A stretch of DNA of 53,053 nucleotides from Cyclobacteriaceae bacterium (GCA_019638285.1 JAHBUB010000025.1:1-53053), one strand, 5' to 3'; positions 8,275-17,097 are shown, numbered from the stretch's first letter. The notes: generated by a model not told the origin, from the letters alone. A program made the numbers and translations.

Positions 8275-9561
8275 ATGACCCTTAAGAGAAGAGATTTTAT
8301 AAAACTTACCGCAGGAACAACTGCTGGTGTTGCATTATTAGCCGGCTGTTCAACACCTGCTTCTACCCCACCCCCTAGCAGCAGTCCACTGGACAAGCTT
8401 CAGTCAATGACCAAAGACATTGTGCCAATTTCCAAAGCGGAAAGAGAATCAAGAATAGAAAAGGCACAGCGTCTTATGACTGAAAATAAGATTGAAGCGT
8501 TGTACCTGGATGGAGGCACAAGCATGGCTTATTTTACCGGCATCAACTGGGGCACCAGCGAGCGGATGATGGCTGCTATTATTCCTGCAAAAGGAGAAGT
8601 AAAGTATATCAGCCCTGCTTTTGAGGCGGCACGCGTAGAAGAGTTGATGACCATTGGTAAAGACATCCGCGTGTGGGAAGAACATGAAAGTCCCTACAAG
8701 CAAGTAGCATTGGCATTTAAAGACTTCGGAATTCGCAGTGGCAATATCGCTATGGAAGAGCGGGTAAGATTCTTCTTATTTGATGGGATTCGAAAAGAAG
8801 CATCAAACCTCAACTACGTAAGTGGAGACCCAGTAACCATCCCCTGCCGCATGTTCAAATCACCTGCAGAACTTGCATTGATGCAACGTGCCAACGACAT
8901 TACCATAGAAGCTTACAAAGCGAGCGTAGCCATGATGGAAGAAGGGATGACACCACAGGAATTCAGTGCGATCACTGCAGATGCGCACAAACGGCTTGGG
9001 GCTAGAGGTGGCATAGGTGTAAATTTTGGTGAACCGTCAGCTTACCCACACGGCAGTATTCAACAACAATATTTGAAAAAAGGAGATATCGCTCTTATGG
9101 ATGGAGGATGCAGTGTAGGTGGGTATAGTTCTGACATCAGCCGTACCATTGTGTTTGGTGCTGAACCTACCGCTCGCCAAACTGAAGTTTGGAATTTGCA
9201 GAAAAAATCTCAAGCCGCTGGCTTTGCTGCTGCCAAATTAGGCGACCCATGTGAGAATGTGGACATCGCAGCGCGCAAAGTGCTTACCGATGCGGGTTAT
9301 GGCCCAGGATACAAAGTACCGGGTTGTCCTCATCGCACGGGACATGGTATTGGAATGGATGGACATGAGTGGGGTAACATGGTGTTAGGAAATAAACAGC
9401 CTCTTATGCCTGGCATGTGCTTCAGCATTGAACCAACCATTTCTATCTATGGAGAATTCGGTGTACGTCTTGAGGACTGCGCCTATATGACGGAAGAAGG
9501 AGTAAAATGGTTTACTGTGCCAAGTCCTGCTATCGACAAACCCTTTCATGACGTGGCTTAG
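8275..9561 (+). CDS. Tat lipoprotein M24 metallopeptidase, array copy 2
   Basis: 428-aa paralogue with KRRDFIK twin-arginine motif and lipobox LLAGC (Cys25), followed by a Ser/Pro/Thr-rich linker, so it is probably exported folded and lipid-anchored in the periplasm. Domain 2 retains Asp276, Asp287, His357, Glu386 and Glu400 plus the accessory His259 (AYPHG) and His364 (GMDGHE). DNA from 8480 to 8900 is identical to copy 4 (11127-11547), and from 8413 there is a single further difference, while the flanks diverge normally. This points to recent gene conversion. It follows copy 1 by 47 bases and precedes copy 3 by 40. Confidence 0.88.
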   Translation: MTLKRRDFIKLTAGTTAGVALLAGCSTPASTPPPSSSPLDKLQSMTKDIVPISKAERESRIEKAQRLMTENKIEALYLDGGTSMAYFTGINWGTSERMMAAIIPAKGEVKYISPAFEAARVEELMTIGKDIRVWEEHESPYKQVALAFKDFGIRSGNIAMEERVRFFLFDGIRKEASNLNYVSGDPVTIPCRMFKSPAELALMQRANDITIEAYKASVAMMEEGMTPQEFSAITADAHKRLGARGGIGVNFGEPSAYPHGSIQQQYLKKGDIALMDGGCSVGGYSSDISRTIVFGAEPTARQTEVWNLQKKSQAAGFAAAKLGDPCENVDIAARKVLTDAGYGPGYKVPGCPHRTGHGIGMDGHEWGNMVLGNKQPLMPGMCFSIEPTISIYGEFGVRLEDCAYMTEEGVKWFTVPSPAIDKPFHDVA

Positions 9562-9601
9562 TTCACCTAATTAATAAATAATATTCTATCAATAAATAAT
9601 C

Positions 9602-10888
9602 ATGGCCCTTAATAGAAGAGACTTTATAAAACTTTCAGCGGGCACAACTGCCGGAGCAGCATTGTTGGCTGGCTGCTCAACACCGACAGCCACACCCCCT
9701 TCTGCAAGCAGTCCACTGGACAAACTTCAACCAATGACGAAAGACATTGTGCCTATTTCCAAAGCGGAAAGGGAAGCGAGAATCGCAAAGGCACAGCGTC
9801 TTATGACCGAAAATAAGATTGAAGCGCTGTACCTCGATGGCGGCATAAGCATGTCATACTTTACAGGAATTGACTGGGGAACCAGTGAGCGGATGATGGC
9901 TGCCATAATACCCGCCAAGGGTGAAGTCAAATACATTAGTCCAGCATTTGAAGCCGCACGCGTGGAAGAACTGATGACCATTGGTAATGATATACGCGTA
10001 TGGGAAGAACATGAAAGTCCTTACAAGCAAGTAGCGTTAGCATTTAAAGACTTTGGAATTCGCAGCGGTAACATCGCCATGGAGGAACAGGTGAGGTACT
10101 TCTTGTTTGATGGGATTCGAAAAGAGGCGTCAAATCTCAACTATGTAAGTGGTGATCCGGTTACTGCCGGCTGTCGCATGTTCAAATCACCTGCAGAAAT
10201 AGCATTGATGCAACGGGCCAGCGATGTAACCATAGAAGCTTATAAGGCGAGTGTGGCCATGTTGGAAGAAGGAATGACACCACAGGATTTTAATGCAATT
10301 GCTACCGAGGCGCATAAACGACTTGGTGCTCGTGGTGGCATTGACGTTAATTTTGGCGAAGCCTCTGCCTACCCACATGGAAGTATTCAACAGCAATATC
10401 TGAAAAAAGGTGATGTTGTGTTGATGGACGGAGGGTGCGGTGTGGGCGGATATCGTTCTGATATCAGCCGCACCATTGTATTCGGTGCAGCGCCTACCGA
10501 TAGACAACGCGAGGTTTGGGACCTGGAAAAGAAATCCCAAGCCGCAGGTTTTACAGCTGCCAAATTGGGTGATCCTTGTGAGAATGTGGACATCGCTGCA
10601 CGGAAGGTGCTTACCGATGCCGGCTACGGGCCTGGATACAAAGTACCTGGGTGTCCTCATCGTACGGGTCATGGAATTGGAATGAAGGTACATGAATGGG
10701 GCTATATGGTGCTTGGAAATAAACAACCCCTTATGCCTGGCATGTGCTTTAGCATTGAACCTACTATTTCTATCTATGGAGAATTTGGTGTAAGGCTTGA
10801 AGACTGCGCTTACATGACGGAAGAGGGAGTAAAATGGTTTACTGGGCAAAGCCACTCTATCGAAAAACCCTTTGGAGATTTCAGTTAA
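9602..10888 (+). CDS. Tat lipoprotein M24 metallopeptidase, array copy 3
   Basis: 428 aa; twin-arginine motif is NRRDFIK and the lipobox is LLAGC (Cys25). The five metal ligands are conserved (Asp276, Asp287, His357, Glu386, Glu400). It differs from all other copies just after the His ligand: GMKVHEWGY replaces GMDGHEWGN (Asp362 to Lys, Gly363 to Val, Asn to Tyr), which should lie beside the substrate pocket and alter charge. Another private change is RSDISR with Arg before the second metal Asp pair. These point to altered specificity rather than loss of activity. Spacing is 40 bases after copy 2 and 33 before copy 4, consistent with one transcript. Confidence 0.87.
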   Translation: MALNRRDFIKLSAGTTAGAALLAGCSTPTATPPSASSPLDKLQPMTKDIVPISKAEREARIAKAQRLMTENKIEALYLDGGISMSYFTGIDWGTSERMMAAIIPAKGEVKYISPAFEAARVEELMTIGNDIRVWEEHESPYKQVALAFKDFGIRSGNIAMEEQVRYFLFDGIRKEASNLNYVSGDPVTAGCRMFKSPAEIALMQRASDVTIEAYKASVAMLEEGMTPQDFNAIATEAHKRLGARGGIDVNFGEASAYPHGSIQQQYLKKGDVVLMDGGCGVGGYRSDISRTIVFGAAPTDRQREVWDLEKKSQAAGFTAAKLGDPCENVDIAARKVLTDAGYGPGYKVPGCPHRTGHGIGMKVHEWGYMVLGNKQPLMPGMCFSIEPTISIYGEFGVRLEDCAYMTEEGVKWFTGQSHSIEKPFGDFS

Positions 10889-10921
10889 TCCGACTTGAAT
10901 TAATTATCTTATCTAAAAACT

Positions 10922-12208
10922 ATGACCCTTAAAAGAAGAGATTTTATAAAACTTTCAGCAGGCACAACTGCTGGTTTAGCTTTTTTGTCCGGCTGCACCA
11001 CACCGTCAACTATTCCGCCTTCTACAGATAGCCCAATGGACAAACTTCAGTCAATGACGAAAGACATTGTGCCAATTTCCAAAGCGGAAAGAGAATCAAG
11101 AATAGAAAAGGCACAGCGTCTTATGGCTGAAAATAAGATTGAAGCGTTGTACCTGGATGGAGGCACAAGCATGGCTTATTTTACCGGCATCAACTGGGGC
11201 ACCAGCGAGCGGATGATGGCTGCTATTATTCCTGCAAAAGGAGAAGTAAAGTATATCAGCCCTGCTTTTGAGGCGGCACGCGTAGAAGAGTTGATGACCA
11301 TTGGTAAAGACATCCGCGTGTGGGAAGAACATGAAAGTCCCTACAAGCAAGTAGCATTGGCATTTAAAGACTTCGGAATTCGCAGTGGCAATATCGCTAT
11401 GGAAGAGCGGGTAAGATTCTTCTTATTTGATGGGATTCGAAAAGAAGCATCAAACCTCAACTACGTAAGTGGAGACCCAGTAACCATCCCCTGCCGCATG
11501 TTCAAATCACCTGCAGAACTTGCATTGATGCAACGTGCCAACGACATCACCATAGAAGCCTACAAAGCGAGTGTGGCCATGTTGGAAGAAGGAATGACAC
11601 CACAGGAATTTAGGGCAATCACCTCGGAGGCACATAAACGCCTTGGAGCGAGTGGTGGAATGGGTGCCAATTTTGGTGAAGCATCCGCCTACCCGCATGG
11701 CAGCATTCAGCAACAATATCTTAAAAAGGGAGATATCATTATCATGGATGGAGGATGCAAAGTGGGCGGATATAGCTCTGACATCAGCCGCACAATCGTA
11801 TTTGGTGCAGAACCTACGGACAGGCAACGCGAAGTATGGAATTTGGAAAAGGAGTCACAGGCTGCCGGCTTTGCCGCTGCCAAACTAGGAGACCCTTGCG
11901 AGAATGTAGACATTGCTGCACGCAAGGTACTCACTGATGCAGGTTATGGACCTGGATATAAAGTTCCGGGACTTCCTCATAGAACAGGTCACGGAATTGG
12001 AATGGATGGACACGAATGGGGTAATATGGTATTGGGAAATAAACAGCCTCTTATGCCCGGCATGTGTTTTAGTATTGAACCCAACATTTCGATCTATGGG
12101 GAATTTGGCGTACGTCTTGAAGATTGTGCTTACATGACGGAAGATGGTGTAAAATGGTTTACAGAACCTAGCCCATCTATTGATAAGCCTTTTCATGATG
12201 TAGCATAA
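10922..12208 (+). CDS. Tat lipoprotein M24 metallopeptidase, array copy 4
   Basis: 428 aa with KRRDFIK and lipobox FLSGC (Cys25). All metal ligands are present. The N-terminal domain and the linker into the catalytic domain are nearly identical to copy 2 (DNA 11127-11547 identical to 8480-8900), whereas the catalytic half is closer in places to copies 3 and 5, for example PGLPHRTGH and SIEPNIS. The gene is thus a mosaic. The 33-base gap from copy 3 is the shortest in the array. Confidence 0.87.
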   Translation: MTLKRRDFIKLSAGTTAGLAFLSGCTTPSTIPPSTDSPMDKLQSMTKDIVPISKAERESRIEKAQRLMAENKIEALYLDGGTSMAYFTGINWGTSERMMAAIIPAKGEVKYISPAFEAARVEELMTIGKDIRVWEEHESPYKQVALAFKDFGIRSGNIAMEERVRFFLFDGIRKEASNLNYVSGDPVTIPCRMFKSPAELALMQRANDITIEAYKASVAMLEEGMTPQEFRAITSEAHKRLGASGGMGANFGEASAYPHGSIQQQYLKKGDIIIMDGGCKVGGYSSDISRTIVFGAEPTDRQREVWNLEKESQAAGFAAAKLGDPCENVDIAARKVLTDAGYGPGYKVPGLPHRTGHGIGMDGHEWGNMVLGNKQPLMPGMCFSIEPNISIYGEFGVRLEDCAYMTEDGVKWFTEPSPSIDKPFHDVA

Positions 12209-12245
12209 TCTGTTAAGTTGATTTAAACTATTTTATTTAATTACT

Positions 12246-13532
12246 ATGACAATAAAAAGAAGAGACTTTATAAAACTTTCTGTAGGAACAACGGCAGGGG
12301 CAGCATTTCTTAGTGCATGTACCACACCTGACTCCTCCAGTATAAAATCAGGCGGTCCTATGGATGGATTAAAATCCATGACAACAGATATTGTTCCCAT
12401 TTCGGTAGAAGAACGGCTTGCAAGAATTGAAAAAGCACAGCGCTTGATGACTGAAAATAAAATCAATGCCTTGTTTTTGGACGGTGGCACCACCATGGAA
12501 TATTTTACAGGAGTTCGATGGGGAACAAGTGAAAGGATGATGTCAGTCATTATTCCTGCAAAAGGAGAATTGAAGTATGTAAGTCCTGCCTTTGAAGCCG
12601 CACGCGTAGAAGAATTGATGACCATTGGAAATGACATTCGTGTGTGGGAAGAACATGAAAGCCCCTACAAGCAAGTAGCGTTAGCACTTAAAGATATGGG
12701 AATATCCACTGGCACCATTGCCATGGAAGAGCGGGTTCGATTCTTTTTATACGATGGTGTAAGAAAAGAAGCCCCAAATCTCAATTATGTAAGTGGAGAT
12801 CCGGTGACCATCCCCTGCCGTATGTTCAAATCAGCATCAGAGCTTGCATTGATGCAACGTGCCAACGACATTACACTAAGAGTACACAAGATTTGTACGA
12901 GTATGCTCGAAGAAGGTATGACCCCTCAGGACTTTCAAGCCTTATTTACCGAAGCTCATAAACGACTCGGTGCACGAGGCGGTTGTATTGTCAATTTCGG
13001 AGAAGCATCCGCCTATCCACATGGCAGTATCCAACAGCAGTATCTCAAAAAAGGAGATGTTATTATTATGGATGGAGGTTGCAGTGTGGGGGGGTACGGA
13101 TCTGATATTTCCAGAACGGTTGTATTTGGTGCTGATCCCACCGACAGACAACGCGAAATATGGAACCTGGAAAAGGAATCTCAATCAGCAGGCTTTGCTG
13201 CTGCAATATTGGGAGACCCCTGTGAGAATGTTGACATCGCTGCCAGAAAAGTATTGGAAGATGCAGGTTATGGTCCTGGTTATAAACTTCCAGGCTTACC
13301 ACACCGCACAGGCCACGGTATTGGCATGGACGGCCACGAATGGGGCAATATGGTATTGGGCAACAAACAACCATTTATGCCGGGTATGTGCTTTAGTATC
13401 GAGCCTAACATCTCCATTTATGGAGAGTTTGGAATGCGATTGGAGGACTGTGCTTATATGACAGAAGAAGGCGTAAAATGGTTTACACCACAAAGCCACT
13501 CTATTGATGATCCTTTCAAAGGCGTAGCCTAA
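12246..13532 (+). CDS. Tat lipoprotein M24 metallopeptidase, array copy 5
   Basis: Last and most divergent of the lipoprotein copies, 428 aa. Twin-arginine motif KRRDFIK, lipobox FLSAC (Cys25), and a linker differing from the others (TTPDSSSIKSGG). The helix leading to the catalytic domain reads TLRVHKICTSM instead of TIEAYKASVAM, and GGCIVNFGEA replaces GGIGVNFGE. The five ligands Asp, Asp, His, Glu, Glu are kept. It shares PGLPHRTGH and SIEPNIS with copy 4. The stop at 13532 is followed by a strong palindromic terminator, marking the end of the operon. Confidence 0.87.
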   Translation: MTIKRRDFIKLSVGTTAGAAFLSACTTPDSSSIKSGGPMDGLKSMTTDIVPISVEERLARIEKAQRLMTENKINALFLDGGTTMEYFTGVRWGTSERMMSVIIPAKGELKYVSPAFEAARVEELMTIGNDIRVWEEHESPYKQVALALKDMGISTGTIAMEERVRFFLYDGVRKEAPNLNYVSGDPVTIPCRMFKSASELALMQRANDITLRVHKICTSMLEEGMTPQDFQALFTEAHKRLGARGGCIVNFGEASAYPHGSIQQQYLKKGDVIIMDGGCSVGGYGSDISRTVVFGADPTDRQREIWNLEKESQSAGFAAAILGDPCENVDIAARKVLEDAGYGPGYKLPGLPHRTGHGIGMDGHEWGNMVLGNKQPFMPGMCFSIEPNISIYGEFGMRLEDCAYMTEEGVKWFTPQSHSIDDPFKGVA

Positions 13533-13569
13533 TAAAACAAAAATTAGTAGTCAAAAACTGGATTACCAC

Positions 13570-13603
13570 AACAAACCCTTTGAGATATCTCAAAGGGTTT
13601 GTT
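13570..13603 (+). terminator. 34-nt perfect palindrome ending the M24 array
   Basis: AACAAACCCTTTGAGAT pairs exactly with ATCTCAAAGGGTTTGTT, 17-bp arms with no spacer, followed by ATTTTTA. It lies 38 bases past the last M24 stop and works as an intrinsic terminator candidate. The M48 start follows within 26 bases. Confidence 0.8.
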
Positions 13604-13628
13604 ATTTTTAATGGGTAACCCCACTACA

Positions 13629-14903
13629 ATGAAATACTTCCTGCTCATCACTTCCATCATTTTTAGCAGCCATAATTCCTTTGGCACCACAACTCTTCAA
13701 AGTGATTCCATCGCACAGGCCTCCTCTCAAGTCATATCATTTGATGTAGAAAAGGAAACACAAAAATATATTGACACCCTTACCCCAGCGCAAAAAGAAA
13801 AGTCTGATTCCTATTTTGAAGGCGGCTATTGGTTGCTTCTTTGGAGCCTTCTTTACGGTATCGCAGTGGCATGGATCTTTTTAACAAAAGGTCTGTCCAT
13901 TAGAATAAAGAGCATCGCCTCAAAAGTGAAGAATATAAATTTACAAAACGCAATATATTTTATGCTCTACTTTATTGCAGCTTATATATTGTCTTTTCCC
14001 CTCAACTATTATAAGAATTTTTACCGCGAACACCAGTACGACCTTTCTAACCTCTCTATCGGTGCATGGATGGGAGAAGAAATGATTGGATTGATCCTTA
14101 TGACAATATTTGGAAGTATCATACTGGCCATTCTTTATATGATCATGCGCAAAGTAAAGGAAAAGTGGTGGATATGGGGAGGACTTGTCACTTTCTGCTT
14201 TCTCGTATTTATCATGTTTATCGGTCCCGTATTCATCAGCCCTCTTTTTAATGATTACAAGTCATTAGAAGAAGGCCCGGTGAGAGAATCTATACTTTCC
14301 ATGGCCAGGGCAAACAGTGTGCCTGCCGATAACGTATATCAATTTGATGCCTCCAAACAAAGCGATAGGATCAGTGCCAACGTAAGTGGTATTGGAAGTA
14401 CCATTCGCGTTTCTCTCAATGATAATTTGCTCAATCGTTGCACACCCGAAGAAATAAAAGCAGTAATGGGACACGAACTTGGTCATTACGTGCTTAACCA
14501 TGGGCCTGAGAATTTAATCTATTTTAGCCTTATCATCATCATAGGATTTGCGTTTGTGCATTGGTCATTTCAAAAGACAGTCATTAAATGGGGAGATAAT
14601 TGGAAACTTAAAGATATCTCTGATGTGGCTGGATTTCCTTTATTCGTCATACTCTTCGCTGTCTATCTATTTCTGGCCACTCCATTCCTGAACAGCATTA
14701 TAAGGAGCGCTGAAATGGAATCAGATGTGTTTGGTCTCAATGCAGCACACGAGCCAGATGGCTTCGCCTCTGTGGCAATGAAACTTTCCGAATACAGAAA
14801 AATAAATCCAGGTTATTGGGAAGAAATAATCTTCTTTGACCATCCCAGCGGACATACCAGGGTGCACACTGCCATGAAATGGAAGGCGGAAAACTTAAAT
14901 TAA
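13629..14903 (+). CDS. M48 family integral-membrane zinc metalloprotease, Ste24/CAAX protease 1-like
   Basis: Membrane-embedded zinc protease of 424 aa from the ATG at 13629, chosen because it gives a signal peptide (MKYFLLITSIIF). An ATG at 13611 would add six residues, and the frame upstream runs into the terminator. It has an M48_N-type N-terminal membrane half with helices near 68-88, 108-125, 150-172 and 184-204, then the zinc site HELGH (282-286) with the third ligand Glu362 in EMESD, and two further helices between. The ending CHTALKWK-like segment is FDHPSGHTRVHTAMKW, where the HPS motif is typical of Ste24 relatives. Bacterial members are implicated in membrane protein quality control; the exact substrate is unknown. 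It is separated from the M24 array by a terminator, so it is probably transcribed independently. Confidence 0.85.
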   Translation: MKYFLLITSIIFSSHNSFGTTTLQSDSIAQASSQVISFDVEKETQKYIDTLTPAQKEKSDSYFEGGYWLLLWSLLYGIAVAWIFLTKGLSIRIKSIASKVKNINLQNAIYFMLYFIAAYILSFPLNYYKNFYREHQYDLSNLSIGAWMGEEMIGLILMTIFGSIILAILYMIMRKVKEKWWIWGGLVTFCFLVFIMFIGPVFISPLFNDYKSLEEGPVRESILSMARANSVPADNVYQFDASKQSDRISANVSGIGSTIRVSLNDNLLNRCTPEEIKAVMGHELGHYVLNHGPENLIYFSLIIIIGFAFVHWSFQKTVIKWGDNWKLKDISDVAGFPLFVILFAVYLFLATPFLNSIIRSAEMESDVFGLNAAHEPDGFASVAMKLSEYRKINPGYWEEIIFFDHPSGHTRVHTAMKWKAENLN

Positions 14904-14960
14904 AAAAATAAATTGAAGGCTTCAATTAGATTAAAGTGATTGCCTCGCTGTAATAAGAAA

Positions 14961-14993
14961 AATTAGTCCTCGTTTTTGTCTCGAGGACTAATT
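14961..14993. terminator. Bidirectional hairpin between convergent genes
   Basis: AATTAGTCCTCG (14961-14972) pairs perfectly with CGAGGACTAATT (14982-14993) across a 9-base loop. It sits between the M48 stop and the DUF4136 stop and is flanked by A-rich sequence on the left, so it can serve both strands, best for the minus gene. Confidence 0.7.
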
Positions 14994-15011
14994 ATCATCA
15001 AATAAAAATTC

Positions 15012-15563
15012 CTATTCCTTTGATTTCTTAGGCGGATAATTTTTCAAAGCGATTGCAATTCCCTTGCGAATATTCTTCTCAGACAAGTCAGGATTAATGT
15101 CCATATATCCAATGGCCTCTGAGCGCCACACCATTCTACCTTCCACTTTATCCACCATGTGTATTACAATAGTTCCTTTTAGATAGTGGATTACCTCTTG
15201 GTCAGGGAAAGACTTGAATTGATAAACATTATCACCACCATGATGATAGATAATAGATGATTCATTTTCCATAGAGATGTGAAAGTCAATCAGTAAATCC
15301 GGATTATCATCATCTTGCATAAGTCCTTTTTTGTTCATCTCAGCAACGATTGATTCCCTTATTTTCTCTCTAATTAAACTGTCGTTGAGGTAGGTAGGCC
15401 CGGTGTAAGTAAACTCACAACCATTGAGCCAACAGAAGGTCTTATATTTTGAAAAATCCACACCCTTGTCATACGTAGAATGAACTTTTATACTACAGCT
15501 TGAAAGAATAATTACCAGCGATAGGATGCCTAAAAGTTGAAGTTGAAATCGTTTCATTTTCAT
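15012..15563 (-). CDS. DUF4136 family lipoprotein
   Basis: 183-aa envelope lipoprotein. The leader has a basic start, a hydrophobic core and the lipobox ILSSC (Cys near 23). The mature part begins with VHSTYDKGVDFSKYKTFCW, the signature opening of DUF4136, and continues with the DLLIDFHI strand and the terminal pattern GRMVWRSEAIGY...NIRKGIAIALKNYPP. Function of this family is unknown. MKMKRF gives two possible ATG starts (15563 or 15557). It stands alone between convergent M48 and the ceramidase-like gene. Confidence 0.8.
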   Translation of the reverse strand: MKMKRFQLQLLGILSLVIILSSCSIKVHSTYDKGVDFSKYKTFCWLNGCEFTYTGPTYLNDSLIREKIRESIVAEMNKKGLMQDDDNPDLLIDFHISMENESSIIYHHGGDNVYQFKSFPDQEVIHYLKGTIVIHMVDKVEGRMVWRSEAIGYMDINPDLSEKNIRKGIAIALKNYPPKKSKE

Positions 15564-15756
15564 ATATGTTTTTACAAAAATACTTTACATTGAATCAATA
15601 AAAGCTGATAATTATCAGGTATCCATCTGTCGATTGTCTTATAAACTCATTTCCATTTACCCAAACTTTTCCCCCTACTTCCCTGGTGGCATCAGTGAAA
15701 CAAATTCAACTTACATAACCACCCCTTATGACCAGGGGCAAATTGATCTTCAGACT

Positions 15757-17097
15757 TTATTGATCAGACTTCTCGATGATTTGTTCAATGATCTCGGTAT
15801 AGTATTCCCCAAAATAAGGCCCGACCCAGTTTAATGCGCGTACTTCTTCGTGTGCGCTTTTTGAATAATGTGCATCTGCAGTGATGTACCCCGTGTATTC
15901 TCCATTAAAACTCGTGATGATCAATTTGGAATTGACTGCTGCAGCCTTCTCGTCAAAGCTATTGTCTCTGGATATCTCTCCGGAAAAATCACAGGAAGTG
16001 CCGAGAAATAAAATATTTCCTATTTTAATTACATCAATCTCTCCCTCCAAAGGACCTACTAAATCTTCAAATACCCAATTTCTTAATTTAATATTTTTAG
16101 TAAGGCGAAGTTGTGATGGGCCATGTTCAATTTTAATACGCCCGGTTTTTATAGACAACTGATTGCCTTCTGGAATTTGTTCTGCCCCTAAAATGTTTCG
16201 AGACAGCGATTTTCCCACCAAATCGACAAACGGAAATTCATAAATCGGCAATCCGGAAATACCGTGACTTCCAACCATACCCGCAAGAAATTGGGCGTAC
16301 TGATACTTCTTTTTCAATTCCGAAATTACCACACCTGGATAATCAGCTGACAGAGAGGTTCCCTTTCTTGAAATCAATGTGGGATGAGCACTAAATGTAA
16401 ACAACAATGCCTTTGTGCTATCATCACGAACAATACTAATCCCTCGCAATTTACCATCTACTAACGATTTGCCAGATTTATCAATGCGGTGCGAAACATG
16501 TTTCATTCCGCTAGCCTCCCAACTCAACAATGATGCAGGCCGCATAGTGATTTTTGCCTTCTGCATATGATGTACAATTTCGTCCGCTAACTGAGTCATC
16601 CATGCTTCCTCATAATCACCCATCAGAAATTTACCCAGCCTTGACGGGTCCCAACCACCAACACCGGTATGCGTATGCGTTGCTGAAAAATACATAAAGT
16701 CAGAAGTGTCCAACTTTGCCCTTTTCATCAAAAGATTCTTCAAGGCAGGTGGGAACAACAACAAATCAACTGAAATAAAATAGACCGTGGTACTTCCGTT
16801 ATCGATGGCCATCACTCTTGCATACAATGAATCATGCACATCTGTAAATTTTTCTCGTGGTTTATATCCTGCCATCACCACCGGATGATCTGGAACAATT
16901 GAAAATTGACTCCACCCTACTTTCAATGCCTTGGATGCCTGATATTCATTCAAATGAAAAGTATCCAACTTTTCCATCATGCGATGATAAAATGGCTGTT
17001 GGTCAAGTGGGGTGTAATCAATCGGAGCAACGAGAGAGAGAAGGAGAGCAAATACAAATAAAAATGTGGCGATTAGCCACTTCAAACCTTTTCTCAC
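15757..17097 (-). CDS. Neutral/alkaline ceramidase-family hydrolase, membrane-anchored
   Basis: 446-aa exported amidase-like enzyme. Residues 7-25 form an N-terminal anchor or uncleaved signal. The catalytic domain carries the family hallmarks: VGWSQFSIVPDHPVVMAGY near the start, the SATHTHTGVGGWD zinc block, TFSAHPTLIS with a second His, and FNGEYTGYITADAHY, which matches the Glu/Tyr region of neutral ceramidases. It is shorter than the 650-760 aa classical enzymes and lacks their C-terminal domain. In place of the GDVSPN nucleophile region it has FLAGMVGSHGISG, so the catalytic Ser is uncertain. Hydrolysis of an N-acyl lipid is an inference from family; Bacteroidota do make sphingolipids. 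A TATATTTG -7 box lies 60 bases upstream. Confidence 0.75.
   Translation of the reverse strand: MRKGLKWLIATFLFVFALLLSLVAPIDYTPLDQQPFYHRMMEKLDTFHLNEYQASKALKVGWSQFSIVPDHPVVMAGYKPREKFTDVHDSLYARVMAIDNGSTTVYFISVDLLLFPPALKNLLMKRAKLDTSDFMYFSATHTHTGVGGWDPSRLGKFLMGDYEEAWMTQLADEIVHHMQKAKITMRPASLLSWEASGMKHVSHRIDKSGKSLVDGKLRGISIVRDDSTKALLFTFSAHPTLISRKGTSLSADYPGVVISELKKKYQYAQFLAGMVGSHGISGLPIYEFPFVDLVGKSLSRNILGAEQIPEGNQLSIKTGRIKIEHGPSQLRLTKNIKLRNWVFEDLVGPLEGEIDVIKIGNILFLGTSCDFSGEISRDNSFDEKAAAVNSKLIITSFNGEYTGYITADAHYSKSAHEEVRALNWVGPYFGEYYTEIIEQIIEKSDQ

Noticed and set aside
10187-10855. 222-codon open frame on the minus strand inside M24 copy 3
   Set aside because: It lies fully inside a well-supported gene in another frame, with no recognisable domain; similar antisense frames occur in the other copies because the DNA is repeated.
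8449-11350. Identical antisense 84-codon frames at 8449-8703 and 11096-11350
   Set aside because: They only mirror the identical tract of copies 2 and 4; not evidence of a gene.
6950-13532. Tandem array considered as CRISPR or other repeat array
   Set aside because: Repeats are 1.3-kb diverged coding paralogues with short coding-free gaps, not short spaced repeats.
15634-15834. 66-codon plus-strand frame before the ceramidase-like stop
   Set aside because: Overlaps the end of a real gene on the other strand and has no recognisable domain.
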